From assembly GCA_040768665.1 (NCBI GenBank), contig JAXGMN010000043.1, positions 52,968-116,967 of the forward strand: 64,000 nucleotides of DNA, read 5' to 3'. Below are positions 1 through 10,393 of the stretch, one piece after another. The notes under the pieces are model-generated. The model was not told where the DNA came from, did no database searches, and saw only the letters and a list, made by a program, of their open reading frames with translations. Made by a program: the position numbers and the translations under genes. Position 1 is the stretch's first letter. Each line of letters opens with the position of its first letter. This DNA is from JABWBD01 sp040768665 (GTDB taxonomy: Bacteria; Planctomycetota; Planctomycetia; Pirellulales; Thermoguttaceae).

Positions 1-447
1 CGCTCGCATTACGAAACCATAAGCCTCGCCCACCTGGTAATCCGGCACGAACCACTGGAAGTCCCAGGCCGGGTTGCCCACGCCGCCTCCCGAAGGAGAT
101 TGCGCCAGCCAAATGCGGTCCCGCTCGCGGAACATTAGCACATAGGCCATCCCGTGGCTGACCCCGAAGTACCAGGGCTCCGTGTAGACGTACTCGGAAG
201 GATGGTTCACTAGCGTCAGGGGAAAATCGGCGGTTACTTTCGGAAGCAAAGGCATCCCGGCCGGCGCGTGCGTACTGTCGATTCCGTGCGCCGGCGATAC
301 CGCCTCGATCCATCTCCCTGGTCCGGTTTTCTGGCGCCGGCGGCCTCGAAAGAAGATTGCTCCCGACTGCGGTTGATGAATGTAGCTGGCCCAAAACAGA
401 AATGCAGCCACACAGGAAAGCACCGCCACTTCAAGTCCGCGTTTCAT
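1..447 (-). CDS. Hypothetical protein, 5' part only (runs off the left edge)
   Basis: An open frame of 149 codons starts at ATG 447-445 and continues off the window edge without a stop, so only the N-terminal part is seen. A good ribosome site (GGAGG) lies 8 bases upstream. The product begins MKRGLEVAVLSCVAAFLFWA, a signal peptide or membrane anchor at about residues 4-22. A basic linker follows, then a Trp/Tyr-rich globular part with segments such as EPWYFGVSHGMAYVLMFRER and NPAWDFQWFVPDY. The content looks like an exported or anchored enzyme domain, but I do not recognise the family and give no function. It is transcribed away from the rRNA unit. Confidence 0.75.
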   Translation of the reverse strand, partial: MKRGLEVAVLSCVAAFLFWASYIHQPQSGAIFFRGRRRQKTGPGRWIEAVSPAHGIDSTHAPAGMPLLPKVTADFPLTLVNHPSEYVYTEPWYFGVSHGMAYVLMFRERDRIWLAQSPSGGGVGNPAWDFQWFVPDYQVGEAYGFVMRA

Positions 448-901
448 CGCTGACCCCTCCGAACGGTCGCCACCTCCGAACTGTTCCCTCGGACGTCTTG
501 CCGATTCTATCACGCCAACAAGAAAGTGCGAGCAATTCGCGGCTTCATGATGGACGGCGCCCGAACAGACTCCCTCTCGCGCCATGGACGAAGGGGCCAT
601 GGCAACCCGCGGGATGGGCTGCCCAGTGGGCGCGAGTGTCTCCAACAATACGGCTCGCGGTGGAGAATTGCAGACTGGCGGCCCGTCCATAATAGGCCGA
701 AGCGTCAGCGAGAGGCGGCCCGCCCTGGCCCTGTCTGCCACGTCGACGAGGCGGCTGAAGCCTCGGTCAGAGGTCGTTGAGAAAATCCTTTTGGCGTCCC
801 TTGCGGGCCGGGCCGGGACGGCTATAATTCACTCCGTCGCGGCTACGGATCTTCTGGAAAGCCAGTCGGTTCGGGCCGCGAAAAAATTGGCGGGGCGACG
901 T
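448..901. other. Intergenic region upstream of the rRNA unit
   Basis: About 450 bases between the divergent partial gene and the rRNA promoter. Short open frames exist but none has a convincing ribosome site or protein-like composition. A TATAAT with a weak upstream TTGCGG occurs at 801-828; otherwise I see nothing here. Confidence 0.5.
801..828 (+). promoter_or_regulatory. Possible upstream rRNA promoter (P1)
   Basis: TTGCGG at 801-806 and a perfect TATAAT at 823-828 are separated by 16 bases. The -35 box is poor. It could be an auxiliary promoter upstream of the stronger site at 902-930, or chance. Confidence 0.35.
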
Positions 902-930
902 TTGACAAGCAATCGGAAGTCCGCTATATT
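902..930 (+). promoter_or_regulatory. Sigma-70-type promoter for the 23S-5S unit
   Basis: A consensus TTGACA (902-907) and TATATT (925-930) are spaced by exactly 17 bases. The expected transcript start is about 937, roughly 400 bases before mature 23S. This is the best promoter match in front of the rRNA genes. Confidence 0.7.
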
Positions 931-1063
931 CAAAATCTTCCCGGTGGTCTGCATGACCCAAGTGGGGAGGTAAGATGTGCCGAGGGCGAGCTTTGTCCGG
1001 TGTTCCGGAAGGTAAAGTTCGGCCTCTGCCTATCTTGGCAGGCGGGGCAAAGGCTCCGTCGTT

Positions 1064-1079
1064 CGATCTTTGACAATTT
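1064..1079 (+). promoter_or_regulatory. boxA-like antitermination site in the rRNA leader
   Basis: The stretch CGATCTTTGACAATTT resembles the boxA motif (TGCTCTTTAACAATTT type) found in rRNA leaders, where NusB/S10 bind. It lies downstream of the promoter and about 255 bases before 23S. The rest of the leader (931-1317) holds a small hairpin at 1291-1307 and no gene that I can support. Confidence 0.5.
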
Positions 1080-1317
1080 GGTTGTGGTTTGAGTGGCATC
1101 TTGAAAACGGCGTGCCAGTCGCTTGTCGGCCTTTTGGGCGGCGAGTGGTTGGCAGCTAAGAGCGCTAAGCGAGCCGACGGCCGGGGTAGGTCCGGTCGGC
1201 GGCTGCATCGTTACCCGGTCTGTTCCGTCGGCAGTGTCGGCGGAATGGGCTTACGGTAGCTCAAGCATGAACCGGCTCGACACGAGCGTTCGAGTCCTCG
1301 CGACTCGGCAGCAGGTG

Positions 1318-1334
1318 GAGCTTTGGATTCATGT

Positions 1335-1343
<9 letters not shown>
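1318..1343 (+). other. 5' strand of the 23S processing stalk
   Basis: These 26 bases are nearly the reverse complement of 4251-4276, just after 23S. The two would pair into a long stem closing the 23S precursor, the usual substrate of RNase III. The last 8-9 bases of the stem are the mature 23S 5' end. Confidence 0.75.
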
Positions 1344-4250
<2,907 letters not shown>

Positions 4251-4260
<10 letters not shown>

Positions 4261-4276
4261 CATGTATTCAACGCTC
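4251..4276 (+). other. 3' strand of the 23S processing stalk
   Basis: Pairs with 1318-1343 through about 22 of 26 positions, forming the precursor stem that brings the 23S ends together. Confidence 0.75.
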
Positions 4277-4352
4277 CTGGCTGTTCACGCCGGAGCCACT
4301 CAGACGCACAACCAACTCGGGCGGAGCGAGCCTCACACGGCTCCTCTGCTCC

Positions 4353-4462
4353 TTTCCGGCGGCCATACCTGGAAGGTCACACCCGTTCCCTTACCGAACA
4401 CGGCCGTTAAGCTTCCAGGGCCGATGGTAGTACCAAAAGTGCGAGAGTAGGTGCTGCCGGAT
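4353..4462 (+). rRNA. rrf: 5S ribosomal RNA
   Basis: About 110 bases, located 90 bases after 23S on the same strand. Conserved 5S blocks are present: the CCGAACACGG loop, GGGCCGATGGTAGT, and GTGCGAGAGTAGGT near the 3' end. The 5' TCCGGC pairs with the 3' GCCGGA. The closing helix sets the ends to within a few bases. A strong terminator follows directly. Confidence 0.93.
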
Positions 4463-4471
4463 TTTATTCAC

Positions 4472-4505
4472 GAAAGCCCCCGCGGCGAAAGCCCCGGGGG
4501 CTTTT
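4472..4505 (+). terminator. Rho-independent terminator of the 23S-5S unit
   Basis: A GC-rich hairpin with arms GAAAGCCCCCG and CGGGGGCTTT is followed by a short T run. It begins 10 bases after 5S. Its near symmetry could also stop the convergent minus-strand operon that ends at 4616. Confidence 0.85.
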
Positions 4506-4574
4506 GCATTTCGGGGGCCGGGTCCTGAGATTCCAAAACGGACAGAGCCATGAAGCACACAGCCGCTCGCCTTA

Positions 4575-4598
4575 GGCCCCTTTTTCAGCAGTCTCTAG
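4575..4598 (+). repeat. Half-site of a dispersed palindromic repeat (family A)
   Basis: Contains CCCCTTTTTCAGCAGTCTC, the right arm of the palindrome seen complete at 20713-20760. Only one arm is present here, between the rRNA terminator and the end of the MBL gene. Confidence 0.7.
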
Positions 4599-4615
4599 TG
4601 GATTGCGCGACCGCG

Positions 4616-5554
4616 TCAATTTGCCTTCTCCGGCTCGATGCCTTCGTGCTTCAGCGACAGTTTCACCAGAATCCCGCAGTTTTTCTGGAAGAAATCGAGC
4701 GGCATCAGCGGCGTCTTTTCGTGAATCTCCTTGCCGAGCTCTTCGCTGATCTCGCGGACCGACTTGCCGGCGCGGAATGCGTCGACGATCCGCTGGTGAT
4801 AGCGGCGCGTAGCGTCGATCGCACCGCGGAAATATTCCGCGATCGCATCCGCGCCCCGGATCGCGCCGTTGTGGCTCAGGCAGAGCACTTCGGCGCCGAG
4901 ACCGGCGAGGCGCTCCATCGAGGCGACGTACTTGCCGTAATCGGTAAAGTAGTTGGGCCACCAGTCGCCGTGCTGCGGCATATAGTAGCCGGTTGCATCG
5001 GAAACAATGAGGATCCCGGCGGCCGGCTCGAAGAAACTGAGACTGCAGTCGCTGTGGCCGGGCGTTTCCAGGACCCGGAAGGTCGTGCCGGGACCGACTT
5101 CCACCGTATCGCCCTCGCTCAACGCGCGGTCGATGACGATGCGGTTGTCGCCCCCCGGAACGGTGCCGCACTGTTCTCGGATCAGGCCGTGCTCGGTGAG
5201 CGAGGCGCAGAGCATCTGGTCCATCTTGGAAAAGAACGCAACGACTTTTTCGACGGCCAAGGTCTTCGCAGCCGCTTCCGAGGCGAGGACCGCGGCCTCG
5301 GGAAACATCTGCCGGAAAGCGGGCACGGCCATCACGTGGTCGGGATGGGCGTGCGTTACCACGATGCGCGCGACCTGTCCGCTGGGGATTCCCAATGCGT
5401 CAAGCTGCTCGCCCAGAAGCGGCCCCGACGCCCCGATCCCTCCTTCAAAAACCGTGTATTCCTCCGCGCCGCGGTAGACATACAACGGGTATTCGGTCGT
5501 TCCGAGCATCGAGAGATTCTCGGCGAGTTCGACGGGCGGGTCTTTCACGAGCAT
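4616..5554 (-). CDS. MBL-fold metallohydrolase
   Basis: 312-residue metallo-beta-lactamase-fold hydrolase. The metal-binding motif THAHPDH is at about residues 67-73. A downstream His in the TPGHSDCSL segment (about 164), an Asp in VSDATG (about 185) and a His in LSHNGA (about 228) complete the expected ligands. The C-terminal third is helical, as in glyoxalase II-like and SoxH-like members. An AGGAG ribosome site sits 8 bases before ATG 5554. The start overlaps the end of the preceding ATPase gene by 10 bases, so the two are translationally coupled. Its place behind HgdB/HgdC-type genes suggests work on a CoA thioester or related acyl compound, but the substrate is not evident. Confidence 0.85.
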   Translation of the reverse strand: MLVKDPPVELAENLSMLGTTEYPLYVYRGAEEYTVFEGGIGASGPLLGEQLDALGIPSGQVARIVVTHAHPDHVMAVPAFRQMFPEAAVLASEAAAKTLAVEKVVAFFSKMDQMLCASLTEHGLIREQCGTVPGGDNRIVIDRALSEGDTVEVGPGTTFRVLETPGHSDCSLSFFEPAAGILIVSDATGYYMPQHGDWWPNYFTDYGKYVASMERLAGLGAEVLCLSHNGAIRGADAIAEYFRGAIDATRRYHQRIVDAFRAGKSVREISEELGKEIHEKTPLMPLDFFQKNCGILVKLSLKHEGIEPEKAN

Positions 5555-6339
5555 GAGAGTTCTCCTTTCTCGGACCGTTCCAGGGCAAATAGCGCCGCCC
5601 CCAGCGCGCCGATGAACTGCGGCTGCGGGGGAACGAGCGCCTGCTGTCCAAAATACTCCTCGGCCAGGACGCCCAGCAACCGGTTGTGAGCCACCACTCC
5701 GCCGGTCATCACGAGACGGCCCTGGACCGTGTCCATCTCGACAATCCGTTTCAGCACCGACCGGAAGGCCCCTTTCACAATGTTCTCCACGCGGCGGCCG
5801 GCCCGGATCAAAGCCAGGATCTCCGTCGCGGCGAAAACGGTGCAGAAGCTTCCCAGCGCGACATCTTCGTCTGCCTGCTCGGCCAGTCCGTTAAGCCGCT
5901 CCAGCGGCAGGTCGAGACGGTAGGCGATTTCCTCGAGAAAAGCCCCCGTTCCAGCCGCGCACTTGCGGTTCATCTTGAAGTTGGTTCGGCGGCCGGAGTC
6001 GTCGAGGTGAATCACCTTGCTGTCCTGCGCGCCGATATCGATCACGGTCATGGCGTGAGGGAAATGGTGATATGCCCCTTTGCCGTGACAGGCGATCTCG
6101 GTCACCTTGCCGTCCGCCCAGGGGACGTTGTCGCGTCCATAGCCGGTCGAGCAGGTCGCGGCGATTGCGTCGCGGGCCAGGCCGGTTGCGGCGAGCGCTT
6201 CTTCAAGGCAGCGCTCGGCCGTGGCCGCGTAGTCGATGCCCGAGCGACGGACACTCATGGCAACGACCTCTCTGTCCCGGTCGACGATCGCGAGTTTCGC
6301 CGCCGACGCTCCGATATCCACACCGCAGAAATAGGACAT
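5545..6339 (-). CDS. HgdC/BadF-type ATPase activator of 2-hydroxyacyl-CoA dehydratase
   Basis: 264 residues, the normal size of the HgdC/BadF/BcrD activator family. These homodimeric ATPases carry a [4Fe-4S] cluster shared by the two subunits and drive single-electron transfer into a dehydratase or aryl-CoA reductase. Visible features are the phosphate-1 motif GVDIGASAAKL at the N terminus and the two cluster cysteines in NRKCAAGTGAFLEE and GSFCTVFAATE. A glycine-rich adenosine motif MTGGVVAHN lies near the C terminus. I start it at ATG 6339 (MSYFCGVDIG); the longer frame has no family-like sequence upstream. It lies 20 bases after the HgdB-like gene, clearly in the same operon. Confidence 0.92.
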   Translation of the reverse strand: MSYFCGVDIGASAAKLAIVDRDREVVAMSVRRSGIDYAATAERCLEEALAATGLARDAIAATCSTGYGRDNVPWADGKVTEIACHGKGAYHHFPHAMTVIDIGAQDSKVIHLDDSGRRTNFKMNRKCAAGTGAFLEEIAYRLDLPLERLNGLAEQADEDVALGSFCTVFAATEILALIRAGRRVENIVKGAFRSVLKRIVEMDTVQGRLVMTGGVVAHNRLLGVLAEEYFGQQALVPPQPQFIGALGAALFALERSEKGELSCS

Positions 6340-6359
6340 GCTCCGCTGTTCCTCCGTTC

Positions 6360-7589
6360 CTACGCGCCGACCAGTTGTTCGGCGAAGGCTTCGATGTTCG
6401 TGCGGGTCTGTTCGTCGGAATAGAGTCGCATGTCGTTCAGGTCGCCGTTGACGATCAGGAAGGGCTTGCCCAACTTCTGCTGGAGCCGCTGGGGCATCTC
6501 GTAGCGGCAGTTGGAGTTGTTGGGGCAAGTCTTGGCATCGTGGAAGAGGATGCCGTCGACGCGAAATTGCTTGACCATCTGCTCGATATAGCGTTCCTTA
6601 AAGTCGTCGCTGCGGCAGATGAAGATGCTCGAGTAAGCCCTTGCCATGCTCTGAAACGGATCGGCCGGATCGAGGTCTTCGAAGATCCAACTGTTGCAGT
6701 AGGTCGATGCGACCACGCAGGCCCCGAGCGCGAGGAACTGTGTAGAGAGATCGCGGAGCTTGCCCCAGATCGGCATCCCTTCCCAGTAGACCCGCAGCCG
6801 CTCGCCCTCGACGGCCGCCACGCCGTCCTTCACCCGTTGGTTCAACTCTTCCAACAGGAGCCGATAGTAGTCCACTGCGACCTGATCGCCCCGTAGGACG
6901 ACCGCAGGGCCCATCTGGATCGTCTCATCAAAGAAGTTGATCGGCGAGGGGACGTTTGCCGCCGTCTCAATCACCGACTTCCACAGCACCGTGCACTGGC
7001 GGGAAATCTTGATAACCTCCCGCAGCCGATCGATATCGAACCGCGTCCGGCCAACCTCTTCCAGCGTGGGGATAAGTTCCTCGATCTGCCCCGCCACATA
7101 TTTAATCAGCGATTCGTCCAACTCACCGATCGCCCGGGGAGTGTGCACTCCAATGCACGGCACGTTCCACTCCCTCGCGTACCACTGGAACCAGTCCTTC
7201 ACATCGCGGCACTGGTTGGTATTGAACACGAGCACGTCGGCCTTAGGAATGCCGTCCAGCCCCATCTTCTGCAGGGGCGTGGCGCCCTTCAGATACGAGC
7301 CGACGTCGCTGGTGAGATAGGAGCAGATGTCGGGCGAGAAGCCGCGCGCGTTGGCCAGGGGGATCAGATCGGACGCCACCCGGGCAGCGCCGAGCATTGC
7401 ACCGTGGTTCTCAGGAAAATAGACGTTGAACCCCATCGACCGCAGCAGTTCCGCCGGGCCGACGCTCGTACACCACGCGTTCTTTTTTCCCTCCGCGGGA
7501 CCACGAGCGATCTGGGCAAAGTAGTCTCCCATCACCGTTCGCAGTTGCTTGTTCGCGGCAAAATCCTTTCGTTCCGGAGCGGACGACAT
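6360..7589 (-). CDS. 2-hydroxyacyl-CoA dehydratase / benzoyl-CoA reductase subunit (HgdB family)
   Basis: 409-residue protein of the HgdB/BcrB/BcrC/FldBC family, whose members bind a [4Fe-4S] cluster and, with an activator ATPase, perform radical dehydration of 2-hydroxyacyl-CoA or reduction of aryl-CoA. Conserved cysteines are visible at about residue 40 (NAWCTSVGPAELL), in NTNQCRDVKDW and in the C-terminal KTCPNNSNCRYEMP. The ending with FLIVNGDLNDMR is typical. Known enzymes use two different subunits of this family; only one is encoded here, so it may act as a homodimer or with a subunit encoded elsewhere. It begins 21 bases after the dehydrogenase gene and is followed by the activator. 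Confidence 0.88.
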   Translation of the reverse strand: MSSAPERKDFAANKQLRTVMGDYFAQIARGPAEGKKNAWCTSVGPAELLRSMGFNVYFPENHGAMLGAARVASDLIPLANARGFSPDICSYLTSDVGSYLKGATPLQKMGLDGIPKADVLVFNTNQCRDVKDWFQWYAREWNVPCIGVHTPRAIGELDESLIKYVAGQIEELIPTLEEVGRTRFDIDRLREVIKISRQCTVLWKSVIETAANVPSPINFFDETIQMGPAVVLRGDQVAVDYYRLLLEELNQRVKDGVAAVEGERLRVYWEGMPIWGKLRDLSTQFLALGACVVASTYCNSWIFEDLDPADPFQSMARAYSSIFICRSDDFKERYIEQMVKQFRVDGILFHDAKTCPNNSNCRYEMPQRLQQKLGKPFLIVNGDLNDMRLYSDEQTRTNIEAFAEQLVGA

Positions 7590-7610
7590 CTCGAATTCTC
7601 CTTTAACATT

Positions 7611-9017
7611 TCAAGGCGTGGCAGGGGCGAAACGGTCGCCATGCTCTGCTGCCAGCCGGTCCAGTTTAGCACGAATTTCCTTTTCTCCCATATCGCGGGC
7701 CATTTGCATCAGGCCGCCGCGAAAATCGGGAAAGCCCAGCCCCAACACCGTTGCCACGTCCACGTCGTCCGGCGAATCAACGATCCGCTCGGCCATCACG
7801 TAGTCCGCCTCGCATATCATCCGCATCACCAGCCGCTCTTCGATCTCCTGCCGGCTGAACCCCCGCGACTCGAAGCCGCGTTCCGCCGCGACGGCCGCGA
7901 TGATCTCGGCGGTGACCGGGCTCTCCTGCGGCGCCCGATTGTCGGCCCGGTAGCGATAGACGCCCTGGCCGGTCTTCTGACCCAGATACCCGGCACGGAA
8001 GAGCCGATGGGCGATCGGCGAAAGAGGGCCAAGTCGCGGCAAGGCCCGCTCGAGCACCCCATGCGCACCGACGAGCACGTCGATGCCGACCAGGTCGATA
8101 AGCACTAAGGGGCCCATCGGAAAGCCAAACTGCACCATTGCCTCGTCGATTGCTTGCGGCGAAGCCCCCTCTTCCATCAGCGCGAAGGCCTCCTGGACGT
8201 AGGGAATGAACAGCCGGTTGACAACGAAGCCTTCGCGGTTTCTTACGACGACCGGCGTCTTGCGCATTCGTTTCATCAGCCCGAGTGCGGCAGTCAGCAC
8301 GTCGCGTGACAGACGTTCGTGCCGGATCACTTCCACCAGCGGCATATGATGGGCCGGGTTGAAAAAATGCAAGCCGAGGAATCGCTCCGGCCGTTGCATC
8401 CCTGAAGCGAGTTCCGTGAGAGAGAGGGTCGAGGTGTTGGTCGCGATGACCGTTTCACCGGAGCAGATGGTTTCAAGCTGCTCGATCAAGGGCCGCTTGA
8501 CCCCGAGATCCTCGTAAACGGCCTCGATCACCAGGTTGGCGGACCGTGCATCCAACAACTCGTCGGAGAGCGAGATGCGACCCAGGATCTCGTCTGCGGC
8601 TTCCGAGCCGAGCTTGTTCTGGGCAACCCGTTTGTGAAGCGACTCTTGGATTCGCTGCAAGGCCCGCTGCCTTGCTTCGGGGCGTTGGTCGATGGCGACG
8701 ACCGGCAAACCCGCGGTCGCCAATGCCTGTACGATACCCGTTCCCATCGTGCCGATGCCCACTACCGCAGTCGTTGTGAACGGGATGGTCGGTCCCGCCC
8801 GGTCGGCAACTTCCTTGGCCCGGCGCGTTGCGAAGGAGAGGTGCAGCTTGTTGCGAGTCGCGCGGGTCGCCATGCACTCCGCGGACCCGTTCTGTTCGGC
8901 AGCAAGTCCCGCCTCAAAGGACTGCTCCGGTTTCGGCGAGTCCTCCAATTGCTGAAATGCGTCCTGCCGAAGCATGGCCACACTGCCGGAAACCTCATAA
9001 CCGATCATCAACGACAT
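7611..9017 (-). CDS. 3-hydroxyacyl-CoA dehydrogenase with remnant of a fused enoyl-CoA hydratase tail
   Basis: 468 residues. The NAD-binding Rossmann motif VVGIGTMGTGIV is at about residues 85-96. ANLVIEAVYEDL, NTSTLSLTEL and the catalytic HFFNPAHHMPLVEVI follow, then two C-terminal 3HCDH domains. Residues 30-75 (SFEAGLAAEQNG.., ATRNKLHLSFATRRAKEV) resemble the linker between the crotonase and dehydrogenase halves of FadB-type multifunctional proteins. The crotonase half itself is missing: an in-frame stop lies near 9160. The first ATG has GGAG touching it; ATG 9008 has GGAG at 8 bases and may be the real start. It heads the operon with the dehydratase and activator genes, which suggests acyl- or aryl-CoA catabolism. 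Confidence 0.88.
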   Translation of the reverse strand: MSLMIGYEVSGSVAMLRQDAFQQLEDSPKPEQSFEAGLAAEQNGSAECMATRATRNKLHLSFATRRAKEVADRAGPTIPFTTTAVVGIGTMGTGIVQALATAGLPVVAIDQRPEARQRALQRIQESLHKRVAQNKLGSEAADEILGRISLSDELLDARSANLVIEAVYEDLGVKRPLIEQLETICSGETVIATNTSTLSLTELASGMQRPERFLGLHFFNPAHHMPLVEVIRHERLSRDVLTAALGLMKRMRKTPVVVRNREGFVVNRLFIPYVQEAFALMEEGASPQAIDEAMVQFGFPMGPLVLIDLVGIDVLVGAHGVLERALPRLGPLSPIAHRLFRAGYLGQKTGQGVYRYRADNRAPQESPVTAEIIAAVAAERGFESRGFSRQEIEERLVMRMICEADYVMAERIVDSPDDVDVATVLGLGFPDFRGGLMQMARDMGEKEIRAKLDRLAAEHGDRFAPATP

Positions 9018-9438
9018 CTCCGGCAGAGCGGGCGTGGCGACTTCCTGGGTGTGCAGCGGTTCATCTGACCAGCGTTGGCCCCAAACGGGCCTCGATTTGA
9101 GTGGAACAGCCCGAAAGGGGACTACATATCGTTCAAGTGACTCCCTACCTTCCCCAGCTCAGGTCGACGCATTCCCGCCAAGTTACCAGCCCTGTAGAAG
9201 ACCGTCAAGCTTGCGGCCGCGAGGCTGCGTCCATCTGGCGGCATGCTTCGAAGATGACCGGCTTCCCTGCGTTTCGAAGGATTTTCCGCAAAACCCGCAG
9301 AATCCGCCAGTTGACCGCGTGGCGGCAAAGTCGGCACTTCCGGCAATTCTCCATTCATGGTTCCAGTTTGCCCGACCGATAAAACTGTTGTTTGTTTATC
9401 ACCCACTAGCCAGCTTCTGCCGCTCAGGGGGCACTGTC
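9018..9438. other. Divergent intergenic region
   Basis: About 420 bases between the dehydrogenase gene (minus) and lpxA (plus). It must contain promoters for both directions, but I see no strong consensus pair. The frame upstream of the dehydrogenase stays open to about 9160 without a good start. No other gene is evident. Confidence 0.5.
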
Positions 9439-10287
9439 GTGAAGATTCATCCTACCGCGCTTGTCAGCCCGCTTGCCCACATCGATCCGGATGTTCAAAT
9501 CGGTCCTTTCGCGATCATCGAGCCGGAAGTGAGCGTTTTGGAGGGCTGCACTTTGGAGGCTCGGGTGGTCGTCAAACAGGGGACGAGCCTGGGCCGAGAC
9601 AACCACGTGTTTGAGGGCGCCGTTTTGGGGGGGCTGCCGCAGCACGTCAACATGCCCGAACGGCCAGGAAGACTGGCAATCGGCTCGGGGAACACGATCC
9701 GTGAGAACGTGACCATCCACCGGGCCCTCGATGAGGAAGACTCGACCATTATCGGCAATAACAACCTCTTGATGGTCAACGCCCACATCGCACATGATTG
9801 CCGGATCGGCAATAACGGGATTTTTGCCAACAATTGCATGCTGGCCGGTCACATTACGGTCGGCGACCGTGCGTACGTGTCGGGAGGCGTAGCGGTTCAC
9901 CAGTTCTGCCGAATCGGACCGCTGGCGATGGTCGGCGGGCAGGCCAGGATAACCAAAGATATTCCGCCGTTCGTGACCGTGGACGGCGAGAGCAACCGTG
10001 TGGTCGGGTTGAACCAGATCGGGCTGCGGAGAGCGGGACATTCCGCGGAACAAGTCCGCCGGCTCAAGGAAGCCTACCGGGTGATCTATCGCAATAACCT
10101 GAGCTGGAACGAGATTCTCCGCGTGCTTCAAGAGCAGTTCACCGAGGGACTAGCCGCCCAGTATTACCAATTCCTCTCCACCACCACCCGTGGCATCGTT
10201 TCCGAGCGGCGTCTGCCACCGGGCGCTACCATCAAGCTTCGCGAGGACCGCCCGCAGCAGGAACTTCTTCGGGTGCGAGCGGGGTAA
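9439..10287 (+). CDS. lpxA: Acyl-ACP--UDP-N-acetylglucosamine O-acyltransferase
   Basis: 282 residues. LpxA transfers a 3-hydroxyacyl chain from ACP to UDP-GlcNAc, the first step of lipid A synthesis, in the cytoplasm. The N-terminal two thirds is a left-handed beta helix of hexapeptide repeats (IHPTALVSPLAHIDPDVQIG and on). The catalytic His is His119 in NAHIAHDCRIGNN. VGGQARITKDIPPF and the LNQIGLRRAG motif lead into the helical C-terminal domain. The start is GTG 9439, with AGGGGG upstream and the family's usual N terminus; longer in-frame extensions look non-coding. The last 20 residues exceed the usual 262-residue length. It stands alone, without lpxD, fabZ or lpxC beside it. Confidence 0.95.
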   Translation: MKIHPTALVSPLAHIDPDVQIGPFAIIEPEVSVLEGCTLEARVVVKQGTSLGRDNHVFEGAVLGGLPQHVNMPERPGRLAIGSGNTIRENVTIHRALDEEDSTIIGNNNLLMVNAHIAHDCRIGNNGIFANNCMLAGHITVGDRAYVSGGVAVHQFCRIGPLAMVGGQARITKDIPPFVTVDGESNRVVGLNQIGLRRAGHSAEQVRRLKEAYRVIYRNNLSWNEILRVLQEQFTEGLAAQYYQFLSTTTRGIVSERRLPPGATIKLREDRPQQELLRVRAG

Positions 10288-10301
10288 ACGAGCGCGTGAA
10301 A

Positions 10302-10342
10302 AGAATACAGCCCGGTTGCTCGTGGCAGCCGGGCTGCTTTTG
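10302..10342 (+). terminator. Hairpin terminator between convergent lpxA and the TPR gene
   Basis: CAGCCCGG (10308-10315) pairs with CCGGGCTG (10329-10336), followed by CTTTTG; A-rich sequence precedes it. It can serve both lpxA and the convergent gene ending at 10394. Confidence 0.75.
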
Positions 10343-10393
10343 CCCATTTCAGGCATGGATCTTGGCAGCAGACGTGCCTGCTGGATGCTCCGG

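Noticed and set aside
1240..1320. tRNA-like stretch (AGCTCAA, GTTCGAGTCC) in the rRNA leader
   Set aside because: No acceptor, D or T stem of the right length can be paired; the GTTCGAGTCC part is better explained by the small hairpin at 1291-1307.
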